Source: Thermoplasmata archaeon
GTDB lineage: Archaea; Thermoplasmatota; Thermoplasmata; Methanomassiliicoccales; Methanomethylophilaceae
Direction of reading: 5' to 3'
DNA: 64,000 nt
Assembly: GCA_015063125.1 (NCBI GenBank)
Contig: SUTB01000004.1
Coordinates: forward strand, 62,001 to 126,000
Below the pieces are notes generated by a model. That model saw only the letters and a program-made list of their open reading frames with translations. It did no database searches and had not been told where the DNA came from. Within the stretch, counting starts at the first letter, position 1. Each line of letters starts with the position of its first letter. Of the stretch, positions 24,859 through 33,588 are shown one piece after another. Position numbers and translations under genes: made by a program.

Positions 24859-25905
24859 ATGTCGAAGGTGATCATGAATCACGGCGCCGGCGGAGAGCTC
24901 ATGCAGGAGTTCCTCAGCAAGCACATCACAAGCCACTTCCCCAAGATGAAGGCGGAAGTACCTCTGGACTCCATGGACGATTCCGCTGTAGTGGACGACG
25001 TGGTGTTCACCATCGACGGGCACACAGTCAAACCTTTGTTCTTCCCCGGAGGGGACATCGGAAAGATCTCCGTATCCGGAACTGTGAACGACATATCGGT
25101 CATGGGTGCGACGCCCATCGCCCTCGCCTGCTCAGTCATAATCGAAGAGGGGCTGGACCTGGATGTCGTGGACAAGGTCATGGACAGCATGGGAAAGACC
25201 GCCGCAGACTGCGGAGTCCCCATCGTCACCGGCGACACGAAGGTCGTCGAGGCCGGAGCGATAGACCAGATGGTCATGTCCACATCTGCAGTCGGAAAGA
25301 GGTCCCCCTATCTGGATTCTAACCTCGCCAAGGCTGCGGAGTACAGGAAAGTGGAGAACAGATGGTGCACGGACTCCAGCGTCAGGCCCGGAGATGCCAT
25401 CATCGTCTCCGGTTACCTCGGTGACCATGGTGTGTCGCTGCTCTCGTTCCGTGAGGGCTACGGATTCGATGCGGACCTGAAGAGCGATGTCGCTCCTCTG
25501 AACAAGATGATCGCTGAAGGCCTGAAGACCGGAGGAATCGTCGCCATGAAGGACCCTACCAGGGGAGGACTGGCCAACACCCTCAACGAGTGGTGCTCCA
25601 AATCCCACATCGGTATGGAGATCAACTATGCTGACATCCCCCTGAGGGATGCCGTCGTCAACGGATGCGACCTTCTCGGTATCGACCCCCTGAGCATCGG
25701 AAACGAGGGAAAGGCTGTCATCGGAGTCGTTCCCGAGATGGCCGAAGAGGTCCTGAAGACCCTTAGGAGGACTCCTGAAGGAAAGGATGCGGCCATCATT
25801 GGATACGCCACCGACGGTCCCGAGAGGGTCGTCCTCAAGACCGAGATCGGAGGAAAGAGGATACTTGAGGCTCCTGCCGGAGACCCCGTTCCCAGGATCT
25901 GCTGA
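24859..25905 (+). CDS. hypE: Hydrogenase maturation protein HypE
   Basis: With HypF, HypE makes the cyanide ligands of the [NiFe] hydrogenase active site by dehydrating a carbamoyl group on its C-terminal cysteine. The 348-residue product has the AIR-synthase-like fold: MNHGAGGELMQEFL at the start, FFPGGDIGKISVSGTVNDI near residue 62, and MKDPTRGGLANTLNEW near residue 235. It ends in the diagnostic PRIC, with the acceptor cysteine as last residue. A TATA-like CTTTATCC lies about 26 bases before the ATG, suggesting a leaderless start. No other hyp gene is nearby, but its presence implies [NiFe] hydrogenases elsewhere, as in methanogens. Confidence 0.96.
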   Translation: MSKVIMNHGAGGELMQEFLSKHITSHFPKMKAEVPLDSMDDSAVVDDVVFTIDGHTVKPLFFPGGDIGKISVSGTVNDISVMGATPIALACSVIIEEGLDLDVVDKVMDSMGKTAADCGVPIVTGDTKVVEAGAIDQMVMSTSAVGKRSPYLDSNLAKAAEYRKVENRWCTDSSVRPGDAIIVSGYLGDHGVSLLSFREGYGFDADLKSDVAPLNKMIAEGLKTGGIVAMKDPTRGGLANTLNEWCSKSHIGMEINYADIPLRDAVVNGCDLLGIDPLSIGNEGKAVIGVVPEMAEEVLKTLRRTPEGKDAAIIGYATDGPERVVLKTEIGGKRILEAPAGDPVPRIC

Positions 25906-25907
25906 AC

Positions 25908-27806
25908 TTAAAGATCCCGATGGTCTATCATTTCGGCCTTCAGATATTTTCTGTTCCATCCCACGGACATTACGATATCGCCAGGGCCAGCGTAGCGTCT
26001 GTCCCTGATCTTACGGAATCCTTCAGCGACCAACAGGTCCAGATTATCGGTGCCTGCCTCAGCGGATGTCGTTATCTCTATGCATACGCGGGGCATCCTA
26101 TCCTTCTTAGGTATCAGGATATCGCAGAAACCGTTCCCTGACTCGGCTTCCGCATTCGCCTCAATCCCGGAATCCAGAAGGCGGTTCAGCATCCACTTCT
26201 TGCAGTCATCATGGCTCCAGCTGTCCCTTATCGAATTCCTGGCCAGATAGAAGTTGAAATACTCTGTCACACCGGCCGAGTCCTTCCTCGCTATCATCGG
26301 CATCGGCCCGGTACGATACTCCGCTCTGATGCCCTCTGCCCTCCTGATCAGATCCCTGTAGGATTCCCTTACCTCCTCGTTCGGCAACGAGATGTCGCAG
26401 ATGTACGTCCTTATCCCTCTTTCAACGACCTCGGCCCTCAGATATCCTGTGGTGACCAGTATCGAATACAGATGGGTGCCTTCGAAATCATCGTCGTTCA
26501 GATCCCAGTATGATACGGACGGGTCCACCTCCTTCCTGACCTTGAATCCGTCTGTATCCATCAATGCCGCAATCTCGTTCAGGATCCACCTCGGTGCCCG
26601 ATTCAGCATATCGTCGAGGAATGCGTTATGGCGTTGTTGATCCCAATATGCCCTGGGAGGATGGCCGAACGTCCCCTCCGATAGGTACATGTTCACGCTG
26701 CGGGGGTTGTAGATCTCCCTGCCGCCGAACACGTATCCGTCATAGGCCTTCTTGATCGCGGCCTTGACTGACACCCTGTCAGATTCTTCTGGAATCGTCC
26801 TGTCCAGGAGATCGTCCAGATCGTCATTGGTGTAACCGAAGCAATCCCCGGTCCTCTCATCGAAGATGTCGTGGATGACAGTATTGTTGAGACCGCTGAT
26901 CATCCCGGTCTGCGATAATCTCAGAACACCTGTAACTACCCCATATTCGAGATTGTCGTTGTGCTTCAGAGTCGACGTCATGAATCTGGAGAGGATGCCC
27001 AGGACAGAATCCCGGCCGCTGTTATCCCCTCCCATCGTCTGGATGAAGGAATCGTATTCGTCTATCAGGATTATCGCCCTCTTCCCGTAGCAGGAGAAGA
27101 TGCAGCTGGAAAGATCCATTATCGATGTGGAGATGTCCTGTTCGGATGCCGTTCCGTCGATGAACCTGTCGAACCAGAAACGATATGAATCGAACTCCGG
27201 GAACTCGCTCAGCCTTTGCCTCTTCCTCCTGAAAAGATCGGATACCATGTTCCCCAAAGAACGGTTGACGGCGTCGGCATTCGACGCATCTATGCTGCCC
27301 ATGTTCAGACGTATGACCGGGAAGCTTCCTTTGTACCTCCTATATTCCGTGTAATAAGGACTATCTGTTATCTTCATCCCATAGAAGTAGTCCAGAATAC
27401 CTGCCGTCTCGATGTTGAAGAAGCAGTCGAGCATGTCCAAATTCAGGGTCTTCCCGAATCTAGTGGGGCGAGTGAAGAAGTGGACGGACCGCGGATCTGA
27501 ATCGAGGATCTCTGCGATGAGGCTCGTCTTGTCGACATAGGCGAACCCGTTTTCAAGCAGCTCTCTGAATCCCATCGCCGAAGTGGAGAACCTTGAACTC
27601 CTGTGATGAACGAAATGCTCTGTGATCTCTCCAGAAGGGATGAACATCTCTCCGTAGATGTAACCGATAGTGGCTCCGTTCTTCTGCTTGCCGTCACTGT
27701 CGATTTCCTTGATCCTTACCGGATACCTCCCGTCCTTGGAAGGCGGGGTGACTACAGTGTTCTTAGGTCTCTTGACCTTCCTGATATTCTCCGGGATTCT
27801 GACCAT
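25908..27806 (-). CDS. AAA-ATPase-like protein with C-terminal PD-(D/E)XK nuclease-like domain
   Basis: A 632-residue protein of the family combining an AAA-ATPase-like domain with a DUF1703-type C-terminus, abundant in gut anaerobes and of unknown role. The ATPase region starts GFRELLENGFAYVDKTSLI near residue 80, with the P-loop-like FFTRPTRFGKTLNLDML, and has a Walker B IILIDEYDSFI near residue 245. The C-terminus has FYLARNSIRDSW and the nuclease-type GNGFCDILIP...CIEIT core near residue 580. The first 75 residues are a basic leader not usual for the family. The ATG is about 28 bases from a TATA box inside an inverted repeat. It overlaps nothing; three bases separate its end from hypE. 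Confidence 0.9.
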   Translation of the reverse strand: MVRIPENIRKVKRPKNTVVTPPSKDGRYPVRIKEIDSDGKQKNGATIGYIYGEMFIPSGEITEHFVHHRSSRFSTSAMGFRELLENGFAYVDKTSLIAEILDSDPRSVHFFTRPTRFGKTLNLDMLDCFFNIETAGILDYFYGMKITDSPYYTEYRRYKGSFPVIRLNMGSIDASNADAVNRSLGNMVSDLFRRKRQRLSEFPEFDSYRFWFDRFIDGTASEQDISTSIMDLSSCIFSCYGKRAIILIDEYDSFIQTMGGDNSGRDSVLGILSRFMTSTLKHNDNLEYGVVTGVLRLSQTGMISGLNNTVIHDIFDERTGDCFGYTNDDLDDLLDRTIPEESDRVSVKAAIKKAYDGYVFGGREIYNPRSVNMYLSEGTFGHPPRAYWDQQRHNAFLDDMLNRAPRWILNEIAALMDTDGFKVRKEVDPSVSYWDLNDDDFEGTHLYSILVTTGYLRAEVVERGIRTYICDISLPNEEVRESYRDLIRRAEGIRAEYRTGPMPMIARKDSAGVTEYFNFYLARNSIRDSWSHDDCKKWMLNRLLDSGIEANAEAESGNGFCDILIPKKDRMPRVCIEITTSAEAGTDNLDLLVAEGFRKIRDRRYAGPGDIVMSVGWNRKYLKAEMIDHRDL

Positions 27807-27888
27807 AGTACAATTTGATCGCTTTTGCCGTATATAATTGTACTATTCTTTGTACTAAATGACATTTTAAGCACCAAAATCTTGTACT
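27805..27888. promoter_or_regulatory. Dyad and TTGTACT iterons at the AAA-ATPase promoter
   Basis: ATAGTACAATT (27805-27815) and AATTGTACTAT (27836-27846) form a perfect 11-bp inverted repeat enclosing the TATA box and reaching the start codon of the minus-strand gene. TTGTACT recurs at 27850-27856 and 27882-27888, making four copies in all. The layout fits autorepression or multi-site regulator binding. Confidence 0.55.
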
Positions 27889-27964
27889 CTTAATATCTTC
27901 AATGAATAGAAATATACATTAATGAACATTAACATTAAATACAGGACAAATTTGACTCCTAATC

Positions 27965-29296
27965 ATGGCAATACCGAAAGATGCAAGAATCAATCTGTCG
28001 CCAGAGGACATCCCTAAGAGATGGTATAATCTGGCATCCGACCTGACCGACCTCAAGCCCCCTCTAAACCCGGGAACCGGCGAACCTGCCAAACCCTCGG
28101 ATTTCGAGCCGATCTTCTGTAAGGAGATCATCAAGCAGGAAGGCAGCACGGAGAGGTACATAGACATCCCCGAAGAGGTCCGCGACAACCTGATCTACCT
28201 GAACAGGCCCGCACCCCTCCAGAGGGCATACAGGCTGGAGAAGGCGCTGAAGACGCCCGCCAAGATCTACTTCAAGAGAGAGGACATGAGCCCCCTCGGA
28301 AGCCACAAGGGAAACACAGCGCTGGCACAGGCATACTACAACGCTGAGGCCGGAATCCACACCCTGACCACCGAGACCGGTGCGGGACAGTGGGGAACCG
28401 CTCTCGCAATGGTGTCCAACCTCTACGACCTGGACACGACCGTCTTCATGGTCAAGGGCAGCTACATGGCGAAGCCCCTGAGGAAGACGATCATCAACAC
28501 CTACGGTGCGAAGATCTACGCCTCGCCCAGCGAGTACACCGAGTTCGGAAAGAAGGTCCTCAAGGAGCACCCGGAGACATCCGGATCCCTGGGAATCGCA
28601 ATCTCCGAGGCTTGCGAGCTTGCGGCAAAGGACCCGGGAACCAACTACTCCCTGGGAAGCGTGCTGAACCACGTCATGCTCCACCAGACAGTCATCGGTC
28701 AAGAAACCATGCAGCAGATGGAGATCGGAGAGATCACCCCTGACTACGTCGTAGCATGTACCGGAGGAGGATCCAACTTCGGAGGAATGGTCTTCCCCAT
28801 GCTCGGAAAGAAGATCAGGGGAGAGGGCTTCAAGGACACCCAGTTCGTGGCCGTCGAGCCCAAGGCAGCACCCAGTCTCACCGAGGGTCAGTTCAAGTAC
28901 GACTTCGGGGACACGGGAGGATTCACGCCTCTGCTGATGATGTACACCCTGGGAAGCGAGTTCATCCCCAACGCGATCCACGCAGGAGGACTCAGGTACC
29001 ACGGAATGTCGCCCTTGGTCTCTGCAGCCTACGACTCCGGAATGATCTCCGCAAGGTCATACGACCAGACCGCGACCTTCGAGGCCGGTCTGCTGTTCGC
29101 CAGGACCGAGGGAATCATCCCCGCGCCGGAATCCTGCCACGCCCTGAAGGGAGCCATCGACCTGGCGCTGGACGCCAAGGCAAAGAACGAGGAGAAGACC
29201 ATCGTCTTCTGCCTGTCCGGACACGGTCTGCTGGACCTGTACGGATACGAGCAGTACCTGGACGGAACGCTCCCCTCGTCGGACATCCACAGCTGA
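27965..29296 (+). CDS. trpB2: Tryptophan synthase beta chain, TrpB2 type
   Basis: PLP enzyme that joins indole and serine to make tryptophan. The 443-residue length and N-terminal region (RWYNLASDLTDLKPPLNP) mark the TrpB2 class, which usually works without tight partnership to TrpA. The PLP lysine is in LGSHKGNTALAQAYY near residue 112; TETGAGQWGTALA follows, and the phosphate-binding loop is ACTGGGSNFGG near residue 265. No trpA or other trp gene is adjacent. It begins the aromatic amino-acid region with its own promoter (TTAAATAC about 30 bases before the ATG) and ends at a hairpin terminator, so it is a separate transcription unit. Confidence 0.95.
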   Translation: MAIPKDARINLSPEDIPKRWYNLASDLTDLKPPLNPGTGEPAKPSDFEPIFCKEIIKQEGSTERYIDIPEEVRDNLIYLNRPAPLQRAYRLEKALKTPAKIYFKREDMSPLGSHKGNTALAQAYYNAEAGIHTLTTETGAGQWGTALAMVSNLYDLDTTVFMVKGSYMAKPLRKTIINTYGAKIYASPSEYTEFGKKVLKEHPETSGSLGIAISEACELAAKDPGTNYSLGSVLNHVMLHQTVIGQETMQQMEIGEITPDYVVACTGGGSNFGGMVFPMLGKKIRGEGFKDTQFVAVEPKAAPSLTEGQFKYDFGDTGGFTPLLMMYTLGSEFIPNAIHAGGLRYHGMSPLVSAAYDSGMISARSYDQTATFEAGLLFARTEGIIPAPESCHALKGAIDLALDAKAKNEEKTIVFCLSGHGLLDLYGYEQYLDGTLPSSDIHS

Positions 29297-29304
29297 AACT
29301 AATT

Positions 29305-29327
29305 CTCCCCTTCGGGGGAGTTCTTCT
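29305..29327 (+). terminator. Hairpin terminator after trpB2
   Basis: CTCCCC / GGGGAG stem closed by a stable TTCG tetraloop, followed by TTCTTCT. It lies just after the trpB2 stop codon. Confidence 0.75.
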
Positions 29328-29394
29328 ACTATCGACTAATCGATTCAATTAATACGTCCTACGGACATGGGCGCCGCAGAATCAGAGGGATTTG

Positions 29395-30450
29395 ATGAAT
29401 CTTGACGAACTCAGGGACGAGATCCGCAGCAAGGATGAGGAAATCATCAGACTGGTATCAGAACGCACCAGGCTTGCGGAGAAGGTAGGCGAATACAAGA
29501 GGGCCAACAGCCTCCCCATCAGGAACATCGAGGTCGAGAAGAAGGTCATCGCCAGATACGTTGACAGCGGCTCCAAGCAGGGTCTCAGCAAGGAGGTCAT
29601 GGAATCGATCTCGCAAGCTGTCATCAAGGAAGCTGTCGATGCTGAGGCCAGACTTCCAAAGAAGTCCGAGCCCAAGATCGTTGCTGTGGTTGGAGGAGCC
29701 GGTAAGATGGGTGCCTGGTTCGCAGAGATGCTCAAGGCATCTGGTCACAAGATAATCATCATAGATCCTGCAACCAACAACGGCCTGACCCTGAAGGACT
29801 GCAAGGGCTGCGATATCGTCATCGTCTCCGTGCCCATGCACCTGACCTACACCACTCTGGCGGAACTGGATAACATATGCTCCGATGATTGCCTGATCTT
29901 CGACCTCACTTCCCTGAAGACGCCTCTGATCGGAAGGCTGAAGGCCATGGCTAAGACCCGCAAGGTATGTTCGGTTCACCCTATGTTCGGACCGTCCGCG
30001 ACATCGATGTACGGAAGGAACCTGATCATCTGCGACTGCGGCAACCAGGAAGCTGTCGACATGACCAAGGATCTCTTCGACGACAGGGGAGGCAACATAA
30101 GGGTCATGGACGTCTCGGAGCACGACGGATACATGTCATACGTCCTCGGGCTGACGCATGCCGTCAACATCGCGCTGTTCACGGTCCTCGAGAGGAGCGG
30201 ATACAGCTTCGAGGATCTGCTGACGGTCTCATCGACAACATTCAACAAGGGACTCGATACCAACAGATCCGTGGCATCCGAGGACCCGATGCTGTACTAC
30301 GAGATACAGCACATGAACGCTCACAGGGACGAAATGTGGACCTTGTTCACCGATACTGTAAATGAGCTCAAGGAGAAGTCTCTGGACGATGATCCGGAAG
30401 GGTTCGTGACTCTGATGAACGTAGGCCGGAATTACTTTGAGAGTAGGTGA
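29395..30450 (+). CDS. tyrA: Bifunctional chorismate mutase / prephenate dehydrogenase
   Basis: Converts chorismate to prephenate and oxidises it to 4-hydroxyphenylpyruvate for tyrosine. The 351-residue protein has an AroQ-type helical chorismate mutase at residues 1-85 (MNLDELRDEIRSKDEEIIRL, then ERTRLAEKVGEYKR). An NAD(P)-binding dehydrogenase follows, with VVGGAGKMGAWFAEML near residue 100 and SVHPMFGPSATSMYG near residue 198. The order matches E. coli TyrA. The ATG at 29395 has AGAGGGA six bases ahead. It heads the run of aromatic pathway genes; a 46-base gap with a possible TTTTAATAC promoter precedes the next gene. Confidence 0.95.
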   Translation: MNLDELRDEIRSKDEEIIRLVSERTRLAEKVGEYKRANSLPIRNIEVEKKVIARYVDSGSKQGLSKEVMESISQAVIKEAVDAEARLPKKSEPKIVAVVGGAGKMGAWFAEMLKASGHKIIIIDPATNNGLTLKDCKGCDIVIVSVPMHLTYTTLAELDNICSDDCLIFDLTSLKTPLIGRLKAMAKTRKVCSVHPMFGPSATSMYGRNLIICDCGNQEAVDMTKDLFDDRGGNIRVMDVSEHDGYMSYVLGLTHAVNIALFTVLERSGYSFEDLLTVSSTTFNKGLDTNRSVASEDPMLYYEIQHMNAHRDEMWTLFTDTVNELKEKSLDDDPEGFVTLMNVGRNYFESR

Positions 30451-30496
30451 CGTAAATTTTAATACAAACGAGAATACAATGGCGTGAGGCATCGAC

Positions 30497-31288
30497 ATGA
30501 TGTATGGAAAGAGCATTCGTATGGAAAGGATAATGGACAGGAAGACCGGAAACGCGGTCCTCGTGCCTATGGACCACGGAATATCCGTCGGACCAGTGAA
30601 CGGACTCATCGACATGAGGAAGACGGTGGATGACGTCTCTAACGGCGGCGCAACGGCCGTCATCATGCACAAGGGACTAATCAGATACTCCTACCGTCAG
30701 TCGGGAAGGGATGTCGGTCTCATCATGCACCTATCCGCCTCCACCGACCTCGGACCGAACAGGAACAGCAAGGTCCAGATCACATCGATCGAAGAGGCCA
30801 TCAAATACGGTGCAGACGCGGTTTCCATACACATCAACTTCGGTTCCGAGGACGAGCCCAACATGCTGGAGGAGGCAGGAAAGATCTCCGAGCAGTGCAA
30901 CGAGTGGGGAATGCCCCTCATCGTCATGGCCTATCCCCGCGGACCCGAGATCAAGAACTCATTCGACCCCGATGCCATCGCACACGTCGCCAGGGCCTCA
31001 GCGGAGTTGGGTGCAGATATCGTCAAGTGCAGCTACACAGGAGACATCGACTCGTTCAGAGATGTCTGCAAGGGCGCACTCGCACCCGTCGTCATCGCAG
31101 GCGGACCCAAGATGGATTCCGACATGGACATCCTGAATATGGTCCACGATTCCATGGAAGCCGGAGGACACGGAGTGTCCATCGGAAGGAACGTCTTCCA
31201 GAACAAGAACGTCATGGGAATCACCAAGGCGATTTCCAGTATAGTTCTGGACGGATTCTCCGTCGAGGAAGCCGCCAAATTCCTTTGA
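30497..31288 (+). CDS. 2-amino-3,7-dideoxy-D-threo-hept-6-ulosonate synthase (AroA')
   Basis: First step of the archaeal DAHP-independent route to dehydroquinate: it joins 6-deoxy-5-ketofructose 1-phosphate and aspartate semialdehyde by transaldolase chemistry. The 263-residue protein is a class I FBP-aldolase homologue related to MJ0400. Marks are VLVPMDHGISVGPVNGL near residue 22, YSYRQSGRD, the Schiff-base region ADIVKCSYTGD near residue 180, and the phosphate-binding VVIAGGPKM and GHGVSIGRNVFQ. It is followed eight bases later by the gene for the next enzyme, which fixes the pathway assignment. Confidence 0.93.
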   Translation: MMYGKSIRMERIMDRKTGNAVLVPMDHGISVGPVNGLIDMRKTVDDVSNGGATAVIMHKGLIRYSYRQSGRDVGLIMHLSASTDLGPNRNSKVQITSIEEAIKYGADAVSIHINFGSEDEPNMLEEAGKISEQCNEWGMPLIVMAYPRGPEIKNSFDPDAIAHVARASAELGADIVKCSYTGDIDSFRDVCKGALAPVVIAGGPKMDSDMDILNMVHDSMEAGGHGVSIGRNVFQNKNVMGITKAISSIVLDGFSVEEAAKFL

Positions 31289-31296
31289 GTGATCCG

Positions 31297-32307
31297 ATGA
31301 AGAAGCTGATCGTGAGAGCCGACAGGTCCGATGACCCGAGCAAGAGGAAGGACTACGTCACATGCGGTCTGGAATCCGGGATGACCACATTCATCCTGAG
31401 GAAAGGGGACGAGGGTCTGGAGCAGCTCGGCAAGATGGATGCCCTCTACACTGAGAACGGTTCCTTCGCCGACGGTTCCTATGAGTACGTCGATATCGAC
31501 ACCCCCGAGACACAGGCGCTTGCGATGTCCCTTGCCGGGAAGAAGAAAGCGGTCATCGTCACGACCTCCGACTGGACCATAATCCCGCTGGAGAACATGA
31601 TCGCCAAGTTCGGCGGCACGGGCACCGAGATATACGCCTGCACATCGGACATCGACGAGGCTAAGCTCTTCCTCACCACTATGGAGAAGGGAGTGGACGG
31701 CATCGTCATCGACATCGCAGATCCCCTCAAGCTCCACGGCTTCGAGACTCTCGCCTCCACCGGAAAGGAGAACCTCACAGAGGTCACGGTCACATCCGTC
31801 AAGGCGGTGGAGATGGGCGACAGGGTCTGCATAGACACCAGCAGCATGATGGTCCCCGGAGAGGGGATGCTCATAGGCTCCTATTCCAACTGCCTGTTCC
31901 TCATCCAGTCCGAGAGCGAGGACAACGGATACGTCGCCAGCAGACCGTTCAGGGTCAACGCCGGCGCAGTGCATTCATACATGGAGGTCCCCGGAGGAGG
32001 GACCAGATACCTTTCCGAGATCGCCAGCGGGGACACCGTTCTCCTTTGCGACAGGGAAGGCAACACCAGGATCGCATCCGTAGGAAGATGCAAGATCGAG
32101 AAGAGACCGCTCCTCATGGTCACCGCCACAGACGGGGACAGGGAGTACACGGTCATGCTCCAGAACGCCGAGACCATTAAGATGGTCGGGAAGGACGGCG
32201 CCAAGTCCGTCACAAAGGTCGTGCCCGGGGACAAGTTCCTTGCCAAGCTGGACAAGGGCGGCAGGCACTTCGGAATGGCCATCGAAGAGACCATCTCGGA
32301 GAAGTGA
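31297..32307 (+). CDS. 3-dehydroquinate synthase II (AroB')
   Basis: NAD-dependent oxidative deamination and cyclisation giving 3-dehydroquinate, the second step of the archaeal early shikimate route (MJ1249 family). The 336-residue protein shows TTSDWTIIPLENMIA near residue 88, the run GDRVCIDTSSMMVPGEGMLI near residue 180, and RPFRVNAGAVHSYMEVPGG near residue 215, all typical. The ATG at 31297 is preceded by GAGTGATCCG. Its TGA stop touches the ATG of the next gene with no spacer, so the two are translationally coupled. Confidence 0.95.
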   Translation: MKKLIVRADRSDDPSKRKDYVTCGLESGMTTFILRKGDEGLEQLGKMDALYTENGSFADGSYEYVDIDTPETQALAMSLAGKKKAVIVTTSDWTIIPLENMIAKFGGTGTEIYACTSDIDEAKLFLTTMEKGVDGIVIDIADPLKLHGFETLASTGKENLTEVTVTSVKAVEMGDRVCIDTSSMMVPGEGMLIGSYSNCLFLIQSESEDNGYVASRPFRVNAGAVHSYMEVPGGGTRYLSEIASGDTVLLCDREGNTRIASVGRCKIEKRPLLMVTATDGDREYTVMLQNAETIKMVGKDGAKSVTKVVPGDKFLAKLDKGGRHFGMAIEETISEK

Positions 32308-33588
32308 ATGAAGGTCTGCACCACATACGGCTCCGACATCCCCCTGAGAAAGGGTGCGGAGATGCACGAGATACGCCTCGATGTATTCGACAGGATACCG
32401 GACGGTGTGGGCAGCGAATCCTTGGTAACGCTCTGCGGCAAGGACATCTCGGCCATACCTGATGATTTCAATGGGCTGGTGGATGTCGCCGACAAAGATG
32501 TGGCCACCTCGCACAGGAAGATCAGGTCCATACATGATTTTGAGAAGACCCCAACGGCAGACGAGATCGTGAAGATGCTCTCGGAAGGGGACCAGGAGAT
32601 CTCCAAGGGTGCGTTCGTAGCATCGTCGTTCAGGGATCTGATGTCGATACTCGACGCCTCGAAGAGACTTGAGAGAGCGCATGTGTTGCTCGGAATGGGT
32701 CAGATCGGAGAGGTCACCCGCATACGCCAGAAGACATTGGGCAACGAGTTCACGTTCGGCTACGAAGGGGTGTCCACCGCCCCGGGACAGCTCAGCGCCG
32801 AGAGGATGGAGGAACTGGGGGACGACTGCTCGCTTGTAGGCATAGCAGGCCATCCGTTATCGCATACCAGCTCCCCGAAGATGCAGGATGCCGCCATGAG
32901 GTCCGCCGGGATCAACGGGAAGTACCTTGTCTTCGATTCGCCAGACCTCGAGCGCATGGAGGACGTCATCCGCGGATACGACCTCAGAGGAATGAACGTC
33001 ACGATACCCTACAAGCAGGATGTCATCCAACATCTGGACTGCATCTCTGCCGCGGCCGAGAAGATCGGCGCTGTCAACACGATAATCAACGATAACGGAA
33101 AGCTCAGAGGCGACAACACGGATATCGTCGGCATAGAGTACGCTCTGCTTGATGTCCCGCTGAGGGGAAGGAAAGCCTTGATAATGGGTTCCGGAGGGGC
33201 TGCCAGAGCGGCCGCATTTGCATTGGATTCCCTGGGATGCGAACTAAGCGTCTCGGGCAGGAACGAGTCCACCGTGAGGGACATCTGCGATTCCTTCGGT
33301 GCCGAGATCCACAATGGCTCAGCGGAAGGTTTCGATCTCATCGTCAACTGCACACCGATCGGCCTCGTGGAAGGAAGATATCCCTCGGACATCACCACGC
33401 TGTCCCGGGATCAGGCCGTATTCGATATGGTTTACGGAAGGGACACTCCGCTCATATCATCCGCAAGATCCGCTGGATGCAGGATCGTCGACGGCAAGGA
33501 GATGCTTGTGGGCCAAGGGGCTGCATCGTTCAAACTGTGGTTCGGCAAGGAACCGGACTGCGATGTCATGAGGGGTGCGCTGGAATGA
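32308..33588 (+). CDS. aroDE: Fused 3-dehydroquinate dehydratase (type I) and shikimate dehydrogenase
   Basis: One 426-residue chain for two consecutive steps from dehydroquinate to shikimate. Residues 1-170 are a shortened type I dehydratase: EIRLDVFDRIP, the catalytic histidine in IRSIHDFEKTP, and the Schiff-base lysine in KGAFVASSFRDL. Residues 174-426 are AroE: VGIAGHPLSHTSSPKM, MNVTIPYKQDV with the catalytic lysine, IGAVNTII, NADP-binding MGSGGAARAAAF, and a C-terminal VGQGAASFKLWFG. The dehydratase half is about 50 residues shorter than usual but keeps its key residues. The gene abuts aroB' and overlaps the next gene by ATGA. Confidence 0.94.
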   Translation: MKVCTTYGSDIPLRKGAEMHEIRLDVFDRIPDGVGSESLVTLCGKDISAIPDDFNGLVDVADKDVATSHRKIRSIHDFEKTPTADEIVKMLSEGDQEISKGAFVASSFRDLMSILDASKRLERAHVLLGMGQIGEVTRIRQKTLGNEFTFGYEGVSTAPGQLSAERMEELGDDCSLVGIAGHPLSHTSSPKMQDAAMRSAGINGKYLVFDSPDLERMEDVIRGYDLRGMNVTIPYKQDVIQHLDCISAAAEKIGAVNTIINDNGKLRGDNTDIVGIEYALLDVPLRGRKALIMGSGGAARAAAFALDSLGCELSVSGRNESTVRDICDSFGAEIHNGSAEGFDLIVNCTPIGLVEGRYPSDITTLSRDQAVFDMVYGRDTPLISSARSAGCRIVDGKEMLVGQGAASFKLWFGKEPDCDVMRGALE

